A stretch of DNA of 64,000 nucleotides from JAOUGY01 sp963825585 (GCA_963825585.1 CAWGTX010000009.1:434001-498000), one strand, 5' to 3'. Positions 16,502 to 25,082 are shown, counted from the stretch's first letter. Notes: generated by a model from the letters alone, not told the origin. Numbers and translations: made by a program.

Positions 16502-17112
16502 TCGATCTCGATCGCCTCCACGCCGCGTGCCTTTGCCAGTGTCCTGGCCTGCTGGGTGATCGACTGCGCCACGAACATCCCCCGGACCGGGGCCAGCCGT
16601 GAGTCGAGGTTCAGTCGTTCCAGATAGCGGGCCAGCTGCTCGACGCCGTCGATCTCCCCGCGCCGTTTGATCTCGACCGCCACCGTGTCGCCGTTGATGT
16701 CGGAGCAGAGGAGATCGACCGGACCGATGTCGGTGGGGTACTCGCGACGGATCAGCACCAGGCCTTCTTCGAGCACCCACGGTCGTTCCGCCAGCAGTTT
16801 CTGCAGGTGTGCCTCCACACCGTCCTTCTGCAACCCGGGGTCGATGCCGAGATCATGGGCCGTGTCGACGATCAGTTCGTGGATGGTGATGACGAGCTTC
16901 TCACCCTTCGGGTTCGCCACCACCCACTGGTCCTCGGCTTCGATCACCGTGTTGGGCGCCGTCATCCAGTTGAGTGGCTTGTAGGCCCCGCCATCGGAAT
17001 GGATGGCGACGCAACCATCCGCCTTCACCATGATGAGGCGGGTCGCTCTGGGCAGATGTGCGGTGAGCCGCCCCTGGTAGTCGACGGTGCACTCGGCGAT
17101 GACGAGACGCAT
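16453..17112 (-). CDS. nucS: Mismatch-specific endonuclease NucS (EndoMS)
   Basis: 219 residues, matching actinobacterial NucS throughout from MRLVIAECTVDYQGRLTAHLP onward. NucS replaces MutS-MutL in most actinobacteria by cutting both strands at mismatches. The nuclease core is visible: VDLLCSDINGDTVAVEIKRRGE, with the Asp-Glu-Lys catalytic set, then QLARYLERLN. The C-terminus ELTLF fits the short motif that contacts the beta clamp. A TAGCCT box (17121-17126, minus strand) 8 nt upstream of the ATG and no Shine-Dalgarno suggest a leaderless message. Confidence 0.95.
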   Translation of the reverse strand: MRLVIAECTVDYQGRLTAHLPRATRLIMVKADGCVAIHSDGGAYKPLNWMTAPNTVIEAEDQWVVANPKGEKLVITIHELIVDTAHDLGIDPGLQKDGVEAHLQKLLAERPWVLEEGLVLIRREYPTDIGPVDLLCSDINGDTVAVEIKRRGEIDGVEQLARYLERLNLDSRLAPVRGMFVAQSITQQARTLAKARGVEAIEIDYDGLREIESDELTLF

Positions 17113-17242
17113 GCTGCGGCAGGCTAGTGCGGGGCTGTCGCCGACCGATGGCCGGAGGGAGTGGCCGTTCGCCAGGGGTTGTATCCCTGTGCCGGTTTCG
17201 TTCGTCTCAGGTTCGACTGGCTCGAAACACAAGGAGGAAGTC

Positions 17243-17464
17243 ATGTCGTTCATGAATGAGGGCGCTGCAGACCGGGTCATTCGTATCGTCGCCGGTATCG
17301 TGCTGCTGGCACTCGGTTGGGGCGGAGTCGTCGATGGAACACTCGGAACCGTCTTCAAGTTCCTCGGCTTCGTGCCGCTGGCCACCGGCCTTGTGGGATG
17401 GTGTCCGCTCTATGCCATCGGCAGGCTCTCCACCCATGCCAAGGAGTCGGTGGCCGCCCGATGA
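17243..17464 (+). CDS. DUF2892 (YgaP-like) membrane protein
   Basis: 73 residues with the DUF2892 pattern: NEGAADRVIRIVAGIVLLALG followed by a second hydrophobic segment and GWCPLYAIG. Members are small two-helix membrane proteins, often beside rhodanese or thioredoxin-type genes. The ATG follows AAGGAGG. The thioredoxin-like gene follows 64 nt later, supporting a shared thiol or sulfur role by context only. Confidence 0.8.
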   Translation: MSFMNEGAADRVIRIVAGIVLLALGWGGVVDGTLGTVFKFLGFVPLATGLVGWCPLYAIGRLSTHAKESVAAR

Positions 17465-17528
17465 TCTGCGTCCGCGGGGTGGAGGGACGGCTCTCTTCCC
17501 TCCACCCCCGCCCCGACCTCCAGCGATC

Positions 17529-17954
17529 ATGAGTTCAACCCCGTCCGAGATCCTCGTGGTGACCGCCCCCTGGTGTCACCACTGCACGGCGATGAAACCC
17601 GACCTCGACTCCTTGATCGCCATCCACTCCGGGTCGGTGAAGATCGAGGAGATCGACGCCTCGCTCGACCCCGACCGGGTGGAGGAGTTGGGGGTGCGAG
17701 GGACCCCCACCATCATCCTCCGCAGGGACGGCGTCGAATCGTCGCGGGTGGTCGGGCGGGTGTCGGCGACCGACCTCGAGCGGCTCTTCACCGAGGCCGG
17801 TTTCAAGCCGGCCCCGACCGACGCCATCGTTCGTGGGCTCAGTGGAGTGACGATGGCCGTGGTGGGGGCCTGGTTGGACACCGGCGTGCTCATGGTTGTC
17901 GGCGTGGCCCTGGTTGTGTGGGCTGGGGCCGGGCTGTTGAGATGGCGACGATGA
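17529..17954 (+). CDS. Thioredoxin-like protein with C-terminal membrane segment
   Basis: 141 residues. Residues 1-90 form a thioredoxin fold with active site APWCHHCTAMKP (CHHC) and the cis-Pro loop RGTPTIIL. The tail after residue 100 has one long or two short hydrophobic helices (TMAVVGAWLDTGVLMVVGVALVVWAGAGLL). A membrane-tethered thiol oxidoreductase facing the cytoplasm is likely. Its stop overlaps the next gene's ATG (ATGA), tying it to the sigma/anti-sigma fusion, which fits redox-responsive regulation. Confidence 0.85.
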   Translation: MSSTPSEILVVTAPWCHHCTAMKPDLDSLIAIHSGSVKIEEIDASLDPDRVEELGVRGTPTIILRRDGVESSRVVGRVSATDLERLFTEAGFKPAPTDAIVRGLSGVTMAVVGAWLDTGVLMVVGVALVVWAGAGLLRWRR

Positions 17955-18700
17955 GCCCCGACGACCTCACCGCCGAGGTCGCCGGCCTCTACCGGTTCGC
18001 CCGGGCATTGGTCCGTGACGAGCACCTCGCCGCCGACCTCACCCAGGACACGGTGGTCCGTGCGATCGAACGATCCGACCAGTACCGGGGTGACGCCCCG
18101 CTCGGTGCCTGGCTGAAACGCATCCTCCGGAACCTGGCCATCGACCGGGCCCGCCGCTCCGAACGCGAGGTGGTGGTGGAAGATGTCGAGGTTTCCTGGC
18201 ACGACGACGAGTACACGGTGGACCCGGCGGTGGTGGTCGATCGTGCCGCCACCCGGGACGAACTCGAGGATGCCCTCGCCCGGGTTCCGTTCATCTACCG
18301 CACGGCCGTGCTGCTGCATGACGTCGAGGGTTGGACGGTGCGCGAGATCGCCGAGCTCGAGGAGATCGGGCTGCCTGCTGCCAAACAGCGCCTCCGGCGC
18401 GGCCGGATGTCCCTGGTCTCGGCCCTCGCCTCGGGAGCCGAACGACGCCACGCCCTGAGAGGAGTACCCATGCGATGCTGGGATGCCCGTCAACACGTGT
18501 CCGATTATCTCGACGGAGCTCTCGACGATGCGACCGCCCGCACCGTCGAAGCGCATCTGGAGACGTGTCCGACCTGTCCGCCGCTGTATGCCGCCCTGGT
18601 CGGAGTGCAGGAGGCCGTCGGCTCGTTGCGCGACCCCGACTCGGTCGTTCCTCCCGCAGTCGCCGAGCGTGCCGCTCGTTCGATGCCGTCCCACGGCTGA
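17951..18700 (+). CDS. ECF sigma factor fused in frame to zf-HC2 anti-sigma domain
   Basis: 249 residues. Residues about 8-70 are sigma region 2 (LTQDTVVRAIERSDQYRGDAPLGAWLKRILRNLAIDRARR), and about 105-165 are region 4 (LARVPFIYRTAVLLHDVEGWT...IGLPAAKQRLRRGRM). With no stop codon, a zinc-binding anti-sigma domain follows from residue 174: RCWDARQHVSDYLDGAL then HLETCPTC, the Cys...His-x3-Cys-x2-Cys ZAS pattern. The start is 17951 (ATGA overlap with the thioredoxin-like gene) or 17942. An internal AGAGGAG (18458-18464) five nt before ATG 18470 suggests the 76-residue anti-sigma part is also made alone. The ZAS and thioredoxin neighbours suggest thiol stress sensing, by analogy with SigR/RsrA. 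Confidence 0.85.
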   Translation: MSPDDLTAEVAGLYRFARALVRDEHLAADLTQDTVVRAIERSDQYRGDAPLGAWLKRILRNLAIDRARRSEREVVVEDVEVSWHDDEYTVDPAVVVDRAATRDELEDALARVPFIYRTAVLLHDVEGWTVREIAELEEIGLPAAKQRLRRGRMSLVSALASGAERRHALRGVPMRCWDARQHVSDYLDGALDDATARTVEAHLETCPTCPPLYAALVGVQEAVGSLRDPDSVVPPAVAERAARSMPSHG

Positions 18701-18744
18701 CGGAGCGCCGCCGGGGTGGCCACCCCCTAGCCTGGAGGGCGACC

Positions 18745-19329
18745 ATGGCATCCCCGCTCCAGCTCACCTTCGTCCAGTCGGCAGAACGACACACCACCCT
18801 TCCGCCAACCAAGGCAGAGGTGGCGTTCGTCGGGCGCTCCAACGTGGGCAAGTCGTCGCTCATCAACACCATGGCCAACCACCGCCAGCTGGCCCATGTG
18901 TCCAAAACGCCCGGTCGGACCCGTCTTCTCAACCTCTTCGCGGTGCGTGGGTCCGGGACCCTCATGGACTTGCCCGGCTACGGATATGCCAAGGCTCCGC
19001 CCCACATGCGCCACAAGTGGCAGGCGATGATCGAGGGCTACCTGCTCGAACGCGAGAACCTGGTGATGGTCGTCATGCTGGTCGATGGAGAGATCGGTCC
19101 GACCGCACTCGACCTCACGATGCTCGAATGGCTGCGCGCCAACACCGTGCCGCACACCGTGATCGCCACCAAACACGACAAGGTCAAGTCGTCGATCCGC
19201 GACAAACGCCGCCGGGAGCTGGCCGCCAAGTGTGACCTGGAGCCAGGCGACGTGTTGTGGGTCAGCGCCTCGAAAGGCACGAACATCGATCGGCTTCGGG
19301 GGTACGTGCTGATGTGGCTGGATAGCTGA
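18745..19329 (+). CDS. engB: Ribosome biogenesis GTPase EngB/YsxC
   Basis: 194 residues. TRAFAC GTPase needed for 50S ribosomal subunit assembly. GTPase motifs: G1 GRSNVGKSS, a Thr-bearing switch I (SKTPGRTRLLN), G3 DLPGYGYAK, G4 TKHDK and G5 VSASKG. The ATG follows GGAGG. A heptad repeat tract begins directly after its stop. Confidence 0.95.
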   Translation: MASPLQLTFVQSAERHTTLPPTKAEVAFVGRSNVGKSSLINTMANHRQLAHVSKTPGRTRLLNLFAVRGSGTLMDLPGYGYAKAPPHMRHKWQAMIEGYLLERENLVMVVMLVDGEIGPTALDLTMLEWLRANTVPHTVIATKHDKVKSSIRDKRRRELAAKCDLEPGDVLWVSASKGTNIDRLRGYVLMWLDS

Positions 19330-19385
19330 GAGCGAGGGGCGAGGGGCGAGGGGCGAGGGGCCAGAAGCCAGAAGCCAGAAGCCCA
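19330..19385. repeat. Heptanucleotide repeat tract, copy 3
   Basis: Four GCGAGGG heptads followed by three CCAGAAG heptads, beginning right at the engB stop. Perfect 7-bp periodicity in both halves. Confidence 0.85.
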
Positions 19386-19444
19386 AAGCGACTTGCGGCC
19401 AGCGGCGCCACGCGCACGAGCAGGACGCTCGTCGCTCAGGTGAG

Positions 19445-20785
19445 CTACGTGGGAGTGGCGAGCAGTCTCAGAGCGATCGCCTCTGCGAGCACGGACTTCT
19501 CCAGGTCGCCCAGATCCTGGCTCTCGTTGGGGGCGTGCACGGCGGAGGTGGGGTCGCCGGGGCCGGTGAGGAGGATGGCGGCATCCGGGAAGCGGGCCGA
19601 GAAGTCGGCCACGAACGGGATCGATCCGCCCACTCCCATCTCGACCACGTCGGTTCCCCACACCTGTTGCATGGCTGACTTCCACGCCTCGGGGGCCGGA
19701 CCGGAGATGGCCAGCTGGAAGGCCGATCCCATCTCCTGGCCGAGGAAGGTGAGATCGGCACCCCACGGAACGTTGTCGAGCAGATGGCTGCGGAGGGCGT
19801 TCATGGCGGCCACCGGGTCCTGACCGGGCGCGATACGCATGCTCACCTTGGCACGGGCCACCGGTACCAGCTGGTTGATCGCCTCGCTGATCGGTGGGGC
19901 ATCGATCGCCAGCACCGAAACGGCGGGTTTGGTCCACATGCGGCCGGTGATGGTGCCGGAACCCATCTGCTGGAGACCGGGCACCGCCCCCATCTGCTGG
20001 CGAACCTCGTCCTCGGTGAGATCGAGCGGGTCCGACTCCTCGGAGACCAAGCCGGAAATGGCGACATTGCCGTCCTCGTCGTGCAGCGTGGCGAGCAGGC
20101 GGGCCAGTGTGGTGACCGCATCGGGGAAGACGCCGCCGTACATACCCGAATGCACGGCATTGGCTGCGGTTCTCACCTCGACCACACACGAGACCACCCC
20201 CCGGAGTGACGTGGTGAGGGCTGGTTGCCCAACCCGCCAGTTTCCGGAGTCGCCGATCACGATGACATCGGCCGCCAGCAGAGAGGCGTACTGGTCGAGG
20301 AATTGCCCCAGGTGGGCGGATCCAACCTCCTCCTCTCCTTCGATGAACACCTTGACTCTCACCGGAAGGGCGCCGTCGAACGCAGCCACCGCTCCCAGAT
20401 GCATGATGATGCCCGCCTTGTCGTCGCTGGCGCCCCGTCCGTACATGCGGCCGTTCTCGACGAACGGGTCGAACGGGCCGGTGCGCCACTCCTCGGCAGG
20501 ACCTGGGGGCTGGACGTCGTGGTGGGCATACAACAGCACGGTCGGTGCGCCTTCCGGTCCCGGCATCTCCCCGAACACGGCCGGGTGCGCACCGTCGAGT
20601 TCCAGAAGCCGCACGTTGGCGAAGCCCGCCTCTCCGAGCACCGATGCCAGGTGTTCGGCGGACCTGCGCACCTCGCCCGGCGGATATCCGGCCAGGCTCA
20701 CGGAGGGGATGCGTACCAGGTCGGCCAGCATCGTGGTCAGTGACGGGAAGAGGTCATGGACACGGGTGGCGAGGTCGTCGTGCAT
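19445..20785 (-). CDS. M20 family metallopeptidase (dipeptidase type)
   Basis: 446 residues of the M20/M25/M40 family, PepV/CNDP-like. Metal ligands visible: LLYAHHDVQP (His, Asp), MYGRGASDDKAGI (bridging Asp), IEGEEEVGSAHL (catalytic Glu-Glu) and a late His in TSAVHAPNES. A dimerisation lid lies in the middle (SCVVEVRTAANAVHSGMYGG). Probably cleaves dipeptides or small amides in the cytoplasm. The ATG at 20785 has TACCCT (20792-20797, minus strand) exactly 6 nt upstream and no Shine-Dalgarno, so leaderless. Confidence 0.88.
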   Translation of the reverse strand: MHDDLATRVHDLFPSLTTMLADLVRIPSVSLAGYPPGEVRRSAEHLASVLGEAGFANVRLLELDGAHPAVFGEMPGPEGAPTVLLYAHHDVQPPGPAEEWRTGPFDPFVENGRMYGRGASDDKAGIIMHLGAVAAFDGALPVRVKVFIEGEEEVGSAHLGQFLDQYASLLAADVIVIGDSGNWRVGQPALTTSLRGVVSCVVEVRTAANAVHSGMYGGVFPDAVTTLARLLATLHDEDGNVAISGLVSEESDPLDLTEDEVRQQMGAVPGLQQMGSGTITGRMWTKPAVSVLAIDAPPISEAINQLVPVARAKVSMRIAPGQDPVAAMNALRSHLLDNVPWGADLTFLGQEMGSAFQLAISGPAPEAWKSAMQQVWGTDVVEMGVGGSIPFVADFSARFPDAAILLTGPGDPTSAVHAPNESQDLGDLEKSVLAEAIALRLLATPT

Positions 20786-20823
20786 GGCGACAGGGTACGC
20801 TTCCGCCGGATCCGACGGGGGAC

Positions 20824-21075
20824 ATGGACATGAGTGGATCACGAAACCTGGCCGCCGCAGTGGTTGCCATCGTCACAGCCGTGCTCGTGCCGGCCGTGCC
20901 GGCACAGGCGGCCGGTGAGGCGATCGAGCCGGGAGATCTGAGGGTCGACACCACCGTTGGCTCACTCGGTGTGGTCTGGTTCGTCTCGGGCGACACCGAT
21001 CTCGACTCTGCGATGACCGTGGAGTTCCGTGCCAACGGTTCCGGGAGTTGTCGCTCGATGCTCGATGGTCGATGA
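20824..21075 (+). pseudogene. Truncated secreted protein remnant
   Basis: 83 residues: a clear signal peptide (AAAVVAIVTAVLVPAVPAQAA, cleavage after AQA), then IEPGDLRVDTTVGSLGVVWFVSGDTDLDSAMTVEFRANGSGS. That stretch reads like the opening beta-sandwich of larger secreted proteins, but the frame ends abruptly in CRSMLDGR. The last bases (GTCGCTCGATGCTCGATGG...) match the dispersed repeat motif seen at 2860 and 57430, so the gene seems to have lost its 3' part where repeat DNA begins. A very short functional secreted protein is the alternative. Confidence 0.55.
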
Positions 21076-21098
21076 GGGCGGTCGGCTAGGTTTCGCTC

Positions 21099-22337
21099 AT
21101 GGACTTCGCCTACACACCCAAGGTCGAGGAATACCGGGCGCGGCTGCTCGCGTTCATGGACGAGTTCGTGTATCCCGCCGAGGCGGTGTACCGGGAGCAG
21201 ATGGAGGCGGCCGGCGATCCCGACCACCATCCGCAGATCATCGAGGCTCTGAAGGTCGAGGCCCGGTCCCGGGGTTTGTGGAACCTCTTCCTTCCCGACC
21301 CCGAGCACGGTGGGGGGTTGTCGGTCCAGGAGTACGCTCCCCTCGCCGAGATCACGGGCCGCAGTCCGTGGATTGCTCCTGAGGCCTTGAACTGTGCGGC
21401 ACCCGACACCGGCAACATGGAGATCCTCCACATGTTCGGGACGCCGGAGCAGCAGGAGCGCTGGCTGCATCCCCTCCTGGAAGGGGAGATCCGGTCGTGC
21501 TTCGGGATGACCGAGCCCGACGTGGCCAGCTCCGATGCCCGCAACATCCGCACCCGGATCGTGCGCGACGGCGACGACTACGTGATCACCGGCCGAAAGT
21601 GGTTCTCATCGGGTGCGGCCAGTTCGCGGTGCAAGATCGCCATCGTCATGGGCAAGACCAACCCCGCCGCCGACACCTACCACCAGCAGTCGATGGTGCT
21701 GGTGCCGTTCGACAGCCCCGGTGTCACCGTCGAGCGGTCGCCCCGGGTCTTCGGGTATGCCGATCGTGGCGGCCATCCCGTCGTCCACTACGACCATGTT
21801 CGGGTGCCGGCCTCGAACCTGCTCGGTGAGGAGGGCGGCGGCTTCGCCCTCGCCCAGGCCCGTCTCGGGCCCGGCCGGATCCACCACTGCATGCGCGCGA
21901 TCGGCGCCGCCGAACGGTGCTTCGACCTGATGGCCCAGCGGGCCAAGGCCCGCGTCGCCTTCGGCGGCCCGATCGCCGATCAGGGCGTGGTCCAGTCCTG
22001 GATAGCCGAGGCACGCCTCCGAATCGAACAGGCGCGCCTCCTGGTGCTCAAGACGGCGTGGCTGATCGACACGGTTGGTGTGAAGAACGCCAGGGTCGAG
22101 ATCTCGGCGATCAAGGTGGTCGCTCCCGAGACCCTCGTGTGGGTGGCCGACCGGGCGATCCAGGTGTTCGGTGGCGCCGGATTCACCGACGACTACCCGG
22201 TGGCGGAGATGTACGCCATGGGCCGCTGGCTGCAGATGGCCGACGGCCCCGATGAGGTCCACATGCGCTCCGTTGCCCGAGCCGAACTCGGCCGCTACCA
22301 GCCCGGTGCCGTTCCCGACCCCTACGTGTTCGAGTAG
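21099..22337 (+). CDS. Acyl-CoA dehydrogenase
   Basis: 412 residues. FAD enzyme introducing a 2,3-double bond into an acyl-CoA. Family motifs: CFGMTEPDVASSDARNIRTR (FAD/substrate loop), YVITGRKWFSSGAASSRCKI, RVPASNLLGEEGGGFALAQARLGPGRIHHCMRAIG and the C-terminal AIQVFGGAGFTDDYPVAEMYA. Close in layout to the ACAD10/11-like and long-chain groups. No electron-transfer flavoprotein gene is adjacent. TAGGTT (21087-21092) ends 6 nt before the ATG and there is no Shine-Dalgarno, so leaderless. Confidence 0.93.
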   Translation: MDFAYTPKVEEYRARLLAFMDEFVYPAEAVYREQMEAAGDPDHHPQIIEALKVEARSRGLWNLFLPDPEHGGGLSVQEYAPLAEITGRSPWIAPEALNCAAPDTGNMEILHMFGTPEQQERWLHPLLEGEIRSCFGMTEPDVASSDARNIRTRIVRDGDDYVITGRKWFSSGAASSRCKIAIVMGKTNPAADTYHQQSMVLVPFDSPGVTVERSPRVFGYADRGGHPVVHYDHVRVPASNLLGEEGGGFALAQARLGPGRIHHCMRAIGAAERCFDLMAQRAKARVAFGGPIADQGVVQSWIAEARLRIEQARLLVLKTAWLIDTVGVKNARVEISAIKVVAPETLVWVADRAIQVFGGAGFTDDYPVAEMYAMGRWLQMADGPDEVHMRSVARAELGRYQPGAVPDPYVFE

Positions 22338-22479
22338 GTCAACCAGACGGCCGTCTCCGGCCAGGGTCACGGTTGGTCGACAGGGCGGAAACCGTTGACC
22401 CGTCGACGAGTCGACCGCGATCTGGGAACGAATCCTCTTGATGGGGCGTTTATCGAGATTCCAGGATATTCATAGGGGT

Positions 22480-22755
22480 ATGAAGGTGAACGCGGACTAC
22501 GAACTCGAACACGAAGAGTGGAAGGCAGAGGCGGCGTGTGCCGACCAGCCCGATGTGGACTTCTTCCCGGTCAACGATGACCTCGGGGAGATCTCCCGGG
22601 CGTTGGCGGTGTGCTCCGCGTGCCCGGTGCGTGAGGAATGCCTCGCTTTCGCCATCGAGACCAACCAATCCGATGGCATCTGGGGCGGAACCACGCCGGG
22701 TGAACGTTCCAAGTTGCGCCGGATGTGGCTGCGCGACCTGCGGGCGGCGTCCTGA
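22480..22755 (+). CDS. WhiB-family iron-sulfur transcription factor
   Basis: 91 residues with the full Wbl signature: four Cys ligands for a [4Fe-4S] cluster (Cys in EAACADQPDVDFFP, then CSACPVREEC), the GIWGGTTPGER beta-turn and a basic tail RSKLRRMWLRDLR. Wbl proteins bind the primary sigma factor and tune expression in response to redox or development. The frame is open from 22438; 22480 (MKVNADYELEHEEW) is the conventional start. Which WhiB paralog it is cannot be told; it is closest in length to WhiB1/WhiB2. Confidence 0.93.
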   Translation: MKVNADYELEHEEWKAEAACADQPDVDFFPVNDDLGEISRALAVCSACPVREECLAFAIETNQSDGIWGGTTPGERSKLRRMWLRDLRAAS

Positions 22756-22796
22756 CCTGGGACCGGGTTGGCGCCGTGAGGTCCTAGCCTGCCGCT

Positions 22797-23372
22797 ATGC
22801 AGTTCGCCATCACCTTCGACTACCTGTGCCCGTTCGCCCGCAACGCCAACGAGGCGGTGCTCAATGGTCTCGCCGCCGGTCGGGAGTGGGACGCACGTTT
22901 CCACGCCTTCTCGCTCGCCCAGGTCCACGTCGAGGACGGGCATCCGGCGGTGTGGGAGGAGCCCGAAAGGAAGTCGGGCCTGCTGGCGCTGCAATGGGGC
23001 GTCGCCGCCCGCGACCACTTGCCCGAGGTGTTCCCCGACCTGCATCGTGAGCTGTTCGCCGCCCGGCATGACCACGGCCAGGACATCAAGGACGAATCCG
23101 TGCTGCGGGCGGCAGCCGAGCGTGCCGGCGCCGACCCGGATGCCATCGCCGCCGTGGTGGCATCGGGCACGCCTCTGTCCACCATCGGCACCGAGCACAC
23201 CGAGGCGGTGGAACGCTGGGATGTGTTCGGGGTGCCGACGTTCCTCATCGACGAGGTGGCGACCTTCATCCGGTTCATGAGTCGGGGCGATCTGGCGGAC
23301 CTGGATCGAGCGCTGGAACTGCTGTCGTGGCACGAGATGAACGAGTTCAAGCGCACCCGACTTCCCCGGTGA
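22797..23372 (+). CDS. DsbA-family (FrnE-like) thioredoxin-fold protein
   Basis: 191 residues with the DsbA helical insertion inside a thioredoxin fold. The active-site position reads FDYLCPFARNAN: one Cys followed by Pro-Phe-Ala, so the usual CxxC is missing its second Cys. The cis-Pro loop VFGVPTFLID is intact. Such members act like glutathione-dependent isomerases (HCCA isomerase) or have lost redox activity. No signal peptide. TAGCCT (22785-22790) lies 6 nt before the ATG, so leaderless. Confidence 0.8.
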   Translation: MQFAITFDYLCPFARNANEAVLNGLAAGREWDARFHAFSLAQVHVEDGHPAVWEEPERKSGLLALQWGVAARDHLPEVFPDLHRELFAARHDHGQDIKDESVLRAAAERAGADPDAIAAVVASGTPLSTIGTEHTEAVERWDVFGVPTFLIDEVATFIRFMSRGDLADLDRALELLSWHEMNEFKRTRLPR

Positions 23373-23456
23373 CACGACCCGGTTGAGGGGAGGGCAACCA
23401 TCGCCATGGGCGGCCGGCTTGCTGTGTCGGCAGGATGCGACGGGTTGAAACAAGCC

Positions 23457-23473
23457 GTTCACGCGGTGTTCAC
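23457..23473 (+). promoter_or_regulatory. Direct repeat upstream of amt, candidate nitrogen regulator site
   Basis: Two GTTCAC copies (23457-23462, 23468-23473) stand 11 bp apart, one helical turn. They lie about 50 bp before a TACCTT -10 candidate (23506-23511) for the amt-glnK-glnD genes. The 11-bp phasing and position suit an activator such as GlnR, but the match to the published GlnR half-sites is only partial. Confidence 0.35.
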
Positions 23474-23536
23474 GTCCTGTGCGGTGATGGGCGGATTCGG
23501 CGGAGTACCTTCATCGGCCCCCAAGTCAGGAGATGG

Positions 23537-24730
23537 ATGGACACCGGTAACACCGCGTGGGTCCTGATGGCGTCCGCCATGGTGTTGTTCATGACACCGG
23601 GCCTGGCGCTGTTCTACGGCGGCATGGTCCGCGCCAAGCACGTGCTCAACATGCTCATGATGAACTTCTTCACCATCCCGGTGGTGACGGTCATCTGGGT
23701 GGTCGTCGGCTACTCGTTGGCGTTCGGTGACTCGGTCGGAGGTTTCATCGGCGACTTCGGAAAGGTCGGGCTGGCGGGGGTCGGCGACGAGGAACTGCTC
23801 TTCATGGCGTTCCAGATGATGTTCGCCATCATCACGCCGGCACTCATCTCCGGCGCGGTGGCCGACCGGATGAAGTTCTCGGCATGGGTGGCGTTCTCGG
23901 CCTTGTGGGCGCTGATCGTGTACCCGATCGCCGCCCACTGGGCGTTCTCGGCCGATGGCTGGTTGTTCGCATGGGGAGCACGTGACTTCGCCGGCGGTCT
24001 GGTCATCCACATCAACGCCGGCATCGCCGCCCTGGCGCTCGTACGCGTGCTCGGCCCACGGCGTGGTTTCGGCACCGACTCGATGCGTCCCCACTCACTG
24101 CCGCTCACCCTCATCGGCACTGGAATCCTGTGGTTCGGCTGGTTCGGGTTCAACGCCGGTTCGGCGTTCGCCGCCGACGGCAACGCTGTGCGGGCGTTGG
24201 TGACCACCCAGATCGGGGCGTCGCTCGGTGCGCTCGGGTGGGTGGTGGCTGAATGGCGGAAGACTGGCAAGCCGACGCTGCTCGGTGCCGCGTCGGGCGC
24301 GGTGGCGGGGTTGGTGGCCATCACCCCGGCGGCCGGCTTCGTGTCGCCGGCGTCGGCCCTGGTGATCGGCGCGCTTGCCGGGATCGTATGCTTCAAGGCG
24401 ATCGGGCTCAAAGAGCGCTTCGGCTACGACGACTCGCTCGACGTGGTCGGCATCCACATGGTGGGTGGAATCCTCGGTTCCCTGCTGACCGGCGTGTTCG
24501 CATCGGCCGAACTGAACCCGGCCGGGTTCGACGGCGTGATCTACGGCGGATTCGACTTCTTCCTCAAACAACTGGTGGGCGTCGCCGTCATCCTGGCGTT
24601 CAGCTACGTGGTCTCGTTCGGGCTCGCCAAGCTGGTGGATGGTTGGATCGGGCTTCGCGTGACCGAGCGCGAAGAGCTGGAAGGCCTCGACATCACCCAG
24701 CACGAAGAGCGTGCCTACAGCAACGAGTGA
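23537..24730 (+). CDS. amt: Ammonium transporter Amt
   Basis: 397 residues with 11 membrane helices. Conducts ammonium/ammonia into the cell. Recognisable features: MTPGLALFYGGMVR near the N-terminus, the signature DFAGGLVIHINAGIAALAL carrying the first pore His, and DVVGIHMVGGILGSLLTG with the second. The ATG at 23537 follows AGGAG. glnK starts 13 nt after the stop: the classical amtB-glnK pair in which GlnK blocks Amt when nitrogen is plentiful. Confidence 0.97.
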   Translation: MDTGNTAWVLMASAMVLFMTPGLALFYGGMVRAKHVLNMLMMNFFTIPVVTVIWVVVGYSLAFGDSVGGFIGDFGKVGLAGVGDEELLFMAFQMMFAIITPALISGAVADRMKFSAWVAFSALWALIVYPIAAHWAFSADGWLFAWGARDFAGGLVIHINAGIAALALVRVLGPRRGFGTDSMRPHSLPLTLIGTGILWFGWFGFNAGSAFAADGNAVRALVTTQIGASLGALGWVVAEWRKTGKPTLLGAASGAVAGLVAITPAAGFVSPASALVIGALAGIVCFKAIGLKERFGYDDSLDVVGIHMVGGILGSLLTGVFASAELNPAGFDGVIYGGFDFFLKQLVGVAVILAFSYVVSFGLAKLVDGWIGLRVTEREELEGLDITQHEERAYSNE

Positions 24731-24743
24731 CGGGAGTTCACAC

Positions 24744-25082
24744 ATGAAGCTCGTGATTGCATTCATCAAGCCGTTCAAGCTCGACGACGTCAAGGAACGC
24801 CTCCGTGCGTTGGGAGTGAACGGCATGTCGGTGTCGGAGATCCGTGGATTCGGTCGACAGGGCGGTCAGACCGAGGTGTACCGCGGCGCCGAGTACACGG
24901 TGGAGTTCGTCCCCAAGCTGCGCCTCGAAGTCCTGGTGGGAGCCGAAATCGCCCCGGCCGTGGTGAGGGCCATCGAGGAGGCCGCCCGGACCGGAGACAT
25001 CGGTGACGGCAAAGTGGCGGTGCTGCCGGTGGAGGATGTGGTGCGGATTCGGACGGGGGAGCGGGGCGCCGACGCCCTCTAG
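24744..25082 (+). CDS. glnK: Nitrogen regulatory protein P-II (GlnK)
   Basis: 112 residues, a trimeric P-II signal protein binding ATP/ADP and 2-oxoglutarate. The T-loop is complete, with Tyr51 in RGAEYTVEF, the residue uridylylated in proteobacteria and adenylylated in Corynebacterium and Streptomyces. The C-loop signature GDGKVAVLPVEDVVRIRTGERG is present. Sits between its transporter target (amt) and its modifying enzyme (glnD). Confidence 0.97.
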   Translation: MKLVIAFIKPFKLDDVKERLRALGVNGMSVSEIRGFGRQGGQTEVYRGAEYTVEFVPKLRLEVLVGAEIAPAVVRAIEEAARTGDIGDGKVAVLPVEDVVRIRTGERGADAL

